The notes under the pieces are model-generated. The model made no database searches. It saw nothing but the letters and a program-made list of their open reading frames with translations, and had not been told where the DNA came from. The position numbers and the translations under genes are program-made. Of a DNA stretch of 7,011 bases, positions 5,096 to 7,011 are shown piece after piece (the stretch's first letter is position 1; the number at the start of each line of letters is the position of its first letter). Origin of the DNA: an archaeon (GTDB lineage: Archaea > Thermoproteota > Nitrososphaeria_A > Caldarchaeales > Wolframiiraptoraceae); contig JAPDJZ010000014.1 in the NCBI GenBank assembly GCA_029258815.1, positions 1-7,011 on the forward strand, written 5' to 3'.

Positions 5096-6175
5096 ATGCC
5101 CGGAGAGCTTATCGAGATCGACGGATCCATGGGGGAGGGCGGGGGCCAGATACTCAGGAACGCCGTAGCCCTGTCCGCGGTTCTCCTAAAGCCGATCCGC
5201 GTCTACAATATTCGGGCGAGGCGGAGCAACCCCGGGCTTAGACCCCAGCATCTAACCGGCGTAAGAGCCGTCGCAGCCCTCTCATCGGCCGACGCATCCG
5301 GCCTGAGAGTTGGATCTAGGGAGATCGTGTTTAAGCCTAGGAGGCTCGGTGGGGGGAGGATGAGGTTCGACGCCGGAACCGCCGGGAGCACGACCCTAAT
5401 GCTCCAAAGCCTGATGCCCGCCATGGCCTTCAGCGAAAGGCCCGTCGAGGTCGAGCTTAGGGGAGGGACGAACAACCCCATGGCCCCTCCCGTCGAATAC
5501 TTCCAATACGTCCTCCTCCCCACCTTGGAGAGGATGGGATGCAGATTCGAGCTAGAGCTACTGAGGAGGGGCTTCTACCCGAGGGGAGGCGGGGTCGTCA
5601 GGGCCAGATCCACCCCGATAGACGAGCTTAAGCCGATAAGGCTTACCGAGTTTGGCGGCGTGAAGCGGGTCTTCGGCCTAAGCTATAGCTGCAGGCTGCC
5701 GTCCCACATCGTCGAGCGGATGGCTTCAACGGCCGAGAAGATCATCCGGGAGAGGGGCTACGACGTTGAGGTCAGGAGGGAGGTTCTAAAGCCAGGGGAT
5801 CGAGCATGCTCCCTAGATCCAGGATGCGGGATAATCCTCGTAGCCGAGCTAGGATCTGGAGCGTTAATGGCCTCGGATAACCTTGGGAAGCTCGGGGTTC
5901 CGGCCGAGAGGGTTGCTGAGGAGGCGGCGAGAGACCTCCTAAGCCAGCTCGATACCGGGGCTCCGGTCGATAGGCATCTGGGGGATCAGCTCGTCATCTG
6001 GGCATCCCTAGCCTCCGGAACATCCGAATACAGGGTCTCGGAGCTAACCACCCACACGACGACGAGCATAGAGCTCTGCAGGCTCCTCGCAGGATCCGAA
6101 GCAGAGGTCGAGGGCGGCCTAGGCGAGCCCGCTACGATAAGAATAGCCGGGATAGGTCATCGGAGAAGAGCGTAA
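5096..6175 (+). CDS. rtcA: RNA 3'-terminal phosphate cyclase
   Basis: 359 residues, a little longer than the usual ~340. RtcA converts an RNA 3'-phosphate to a 2',3'-cyclic phosphate using ATP through an adenylated-His intermediate. Motifs in order: IDGSMGEGGGQILRNAVALS (8-27), the family hallmark; RARRSNPGLRPQH (40-52); AGTAGSTTLMLQ (93-104); RGGTNNPMAPP (122-132); FYPRGGG (160-166); DRHLGDQLVIWASLASG (292-308); and THTTTSIEL (319-327), whose His320 aligns with the adenylated catalytic His of E. coli RtcA. Keeping that His marks a true cyclase rather than the Rcl1 type. The start is ATG 5096, where homology begins; the open frame continues upstream, but only out of frame over the nuclease gene. 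There is no Shine-Dalgarno, and a TATA-like box lies 30 bases upstream. Its substrate in archaea is not established; a link with the nuclease next door is inference. Confidence 0.95.
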   Translation: MPGELIEIDGSMGEGGGQILRNAVALSAVLLKPIRVYNIRARRSNPGLRPQHLTGVRAVAALSSADASGLRVGSREIVFKPRRLGGGRMRFDAGTAGSTTLMLQSLMPAMAFSERPVEVELRGGTNNPMAPPVEYFQYVLLPTLERMGCRFELELLRRGFYPRGGGVVRARSTPIDELKPIRLTEFGGVKRVFGLSYSCRLPSHIVERMASTAEKIIRERGYDVEVRREVLKPGDRACSLDPGCGIILVAELGSGALMASDNLGKLGVPAERVAEEAARDLLSQLDTGAPVDRHLGDQLVIWASLASGTSEYRVSELTTHTTTSIELCRLLAGSEAEVEGGLGEPATIRIAGIGHRRRA

Positions 6176-6192
6176 ACCCTTAAGAGGCGTTG

Positions 6193-6220
6193 GGTTAGCC
6201 TGAATACGGCTACCTTCTCT
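6193..6220 (+). terminator. Imperfect hairpin with pyrimidine tail between rtcA and the NMNAT gene
   Basis: GGTTAGCC (6193-6200), a 7-base loop, then GGCTACC (6208-6214) pair with one bulged base, and TTCTCT follows. It could be a weak terminator or attenuator for rtcA, or structure in the NMNAT leader. Archaeal terminators often need only a T-rich tract, and this one is short, so the call is tentative. Confidence 0.25.
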
Positions 6221-6240
6221 AGAGGGGAGCGGATAAAGCC

Positions 6241-6756
6241 TTGAAGAGGGGGCTTTTCGTCGGGAGGTTTCAGCCGCCCCACCTAGGCCACGTCCACGCC
6301 ATAAAAACCGCGCTAAGGGAATGTGATGAGCTCATAGTGGTGATCGGGAGCGCTCAATACAGCCACACCCCGGAGAACCCATTCACGGCCGGCGAGAGGA
6401 TAGGGATGCTTCGGGAAGCTCTTGCAGAGGAGGGAGTAGACCTCTCGAGGGTCTTCCTAATACCGGTTCCGGATGTCGGGGAGCACTCGATCTGGGTCTC
6501 GAAGATAAAATCCTTCTGCCCGCCATTCGACGTAGTATACACAAACAACCCGCTCGTGAAGCGATTATTCTCCGAGGAGGGGTTCGAGGTTAAGCCCATA
6601 CCGCTCTACCAGAGGAACCACGAGATGGGGACGAGGATCAGGAGGAGGATGATTCGGGGCGAGGAGTGGGAGAGCTTAGTCCCGAGGAGCGTAGCCCAGT
6701 ACATCAAGCGGATAGACGGGGTGAGGAGGCTTAGGGAGATAGCGCAAAGGGACTAG
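6241..6756 (+). CDS. Nicotinamide-nucleotide adenylyltransferase, archaeal type
   Basis: 171 residues, the normal length for archaeal NMNAT. It makes NAD from NMN and ATP, the last step of NAD synthesis, in the cytosol. Rossmann nucleotidyltransferase motifs: GLFVGRFQPPHLGH (4-17) with the HxGH site at 14-17; IGSAQYSHTPENPFTAGER (35-53); PPFDVVYTNNPLV (94-106); and GTRIRRRM (130-137), the second ATP-binding motif, where Met precedes the Gly instead of the usual Ser. Overall it closely follows the methanogen enzymes. The start is TTG 6241: an in-frame stop lies at 6220-6222, no other start lies between, and the domain begins at residue 4. A purine-rich GAGGGGA (6222-6228) 12 bases upstream is a poor ribosome binding site. 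It may be cotranscribed with rtcA (65-base gap). Confidence 0.93.
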   Translation: MKRGLFVGRFQPPHLGHVHAIKTALRECDELIVVIGSAQYSHTPENPFTAGERIGMLREALAEEGVDLSRVFLIPVPDVGEHSIWVSKIKSFCPPFDVVYTNNPLVKRLFSEEGFEVKPIPLYQRNHEMGTRIRRRMIRGEEWESLVPRSVAQYIKRIDGVRRLREIAQRD

Positions 6757-6760
6757 GGCT

Positions 6761-6778
6761 CGAAACCTTTTCTAAACC
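6761..6778 (+). promoter_or_regulatory. Candidate promoter of pth2
   Basis: CGAAACCTTTTCTAAACC: the CTAAAC box is centred about 30 bases before ATG 6804, the same spacing as before the nuclease gene and rtcA. It fits a leaderless or nearly leaderless transcript. The T-tract CCTTTTCT could also help end the NMNAT transcript. Confidence 0.4.
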
Positions 6779-6803
6779 CCCTGACCATGGGATCACCGGG
6801 CGG

Positions 6804-7011
6804 ATGAGGGTCTTCAACTACAAGCAGGCGATAGTCGTTCGAGCGGATCTGAGGATGAGCGCCGGGAAGCTGGCCTCGGAAGCGGCTCACGCGGCCGTAT
6901 CGGCAGCGGAGGAATGCAGGAAGATGAAACCTGAATGGTTTAGAGAATGGATCTCGGAGGGTCAGAAGAAGGTGGTCTTGAAGGTCGGAAGCCTAGAGGA
7001 GCTTAGAAGGC
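6804..7011 (+). CDS. pth2: Peptidyl-tRNA hydrolase, Pth2 type, 5' part (runs off right edge)
   Basis: The first 69 residues of a protein usually about 115-120 long. Pth2 cleaves peptidyl-tRNAs that fall off the ribosome, freeing tRNA; it is the archaeal/eukaryotic form, unrelated to bacterial Pth. The segment YKQAIVVRADLRMSAGKLAS (6-25) with AAHAAVSA (27-34) is the family's N-terminal signature, including Lys22 and His29. WFREWISEGQKKVVLKV (45-61) then matches archaeal homologues such as that of Pyrococcus. Oddity: the usual AAQ before xxHA is ASE here, so Glu26 stands in place of a highly conserved Gln. ATG 6804 lies 47 bases past the NMNAT stop with a TATA-like box 30 bases upstream and no clear Shine-Dalgarno. 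The active-site residues in the C-terminal half lie outside the window. Confidence 0.92.
   Translation, partial: MRVFNYKQAIVVRADLRMSAGKLASEAAHAAVSAAEECRKMKPEWFREWISEGQKKVVLKVGSLEELRR

Noticed and set aside
5203..5523. 106-residue minus-strand open frame inside rtcA
   Set aside because: Antisense shadow of conserved RtcA sequence with no start signal or domain.
6354..6599. 81-residue minus-strand open frame inside the NMNAT gene
   Set aside because: Antisense shadow of a conserved enzyme with no motif.

Overview
The window is a compact stretch of an archaeal chromosome, most likely from a thermophilic TACK-type (Thermoproteota/Crenarchaeota or Korarchaeota-like) archaeon. The case rests on the gene families: an archaeal CTP-type riboflavin kinase with an HTH domain, a 20S proteasome beta subunit of the crenarchaeal 'Ala-1' type, archaeal NMN adenylyltransferase, Pth2-type peptidyl-tRNA hydrolase and RtcA. 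Supporting signs are archaeal TATA-like promoters, GGTGRTC-type ribosome binding sites matching an archaeal 16S 3' end, G+C-rich DNA and heavy use of AGG/CGG Arg codons. The species cannot be named from the sequence.

Layout: nine genes in two divergent runs around an intergenic promoter region (4050-4214). Leftward from it run five genes: a SAM hydroxide adenosyltransferase (DUF62 family), an RmlA-like nucleotidyltransferase, an 'alternative GlmU'-like nucleotidyltransferase/left-handed beta-helix protein, the proteasome beta subunit, and the 5' part of ribK, which runs off the left edge. Gaps are about 8, 13, 38-47 and 9 bases, so cotranscription is plausible, with extra internal promoters likely before the GlmU-like gene and psmB. 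Rightward run four genes: an ATP-cone/PD-(D/E)XK nuclease/HhH protein, rtcA, NMN adenylyltransferase, and the 5' part of pth2, which runs off the right edge. Several of these have a TATA-like element about 29-30 bases before the start codon and no Shine-Dalgarno, as expected of leaderless transcripts.

Roles: the two neighbouring nucleotidyltransferases suggest a sugar-nucleotide activation module. psmB and ribK are housekeeping (protein turnover, FMN synthesis). The rightward genes cover nucleic-acid ends (nuclease, RNA 3'-phosphate cyclase), NAD synthesis and peptidyl-tRNA recycling. I see no mobile element, CRISPR array, rRNA or tRNA, and no intergenic stretch longer than 165 bases. I did not find a clearly new system. 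The points most worth a second look are the proteasome subunit lacking its catalytic Thr, three start codons where local signals disagree with the longest frame, the nucleotide-sensing nuclease beside rtcA, and unusual residues at conserved positions in RibK and Pth2.
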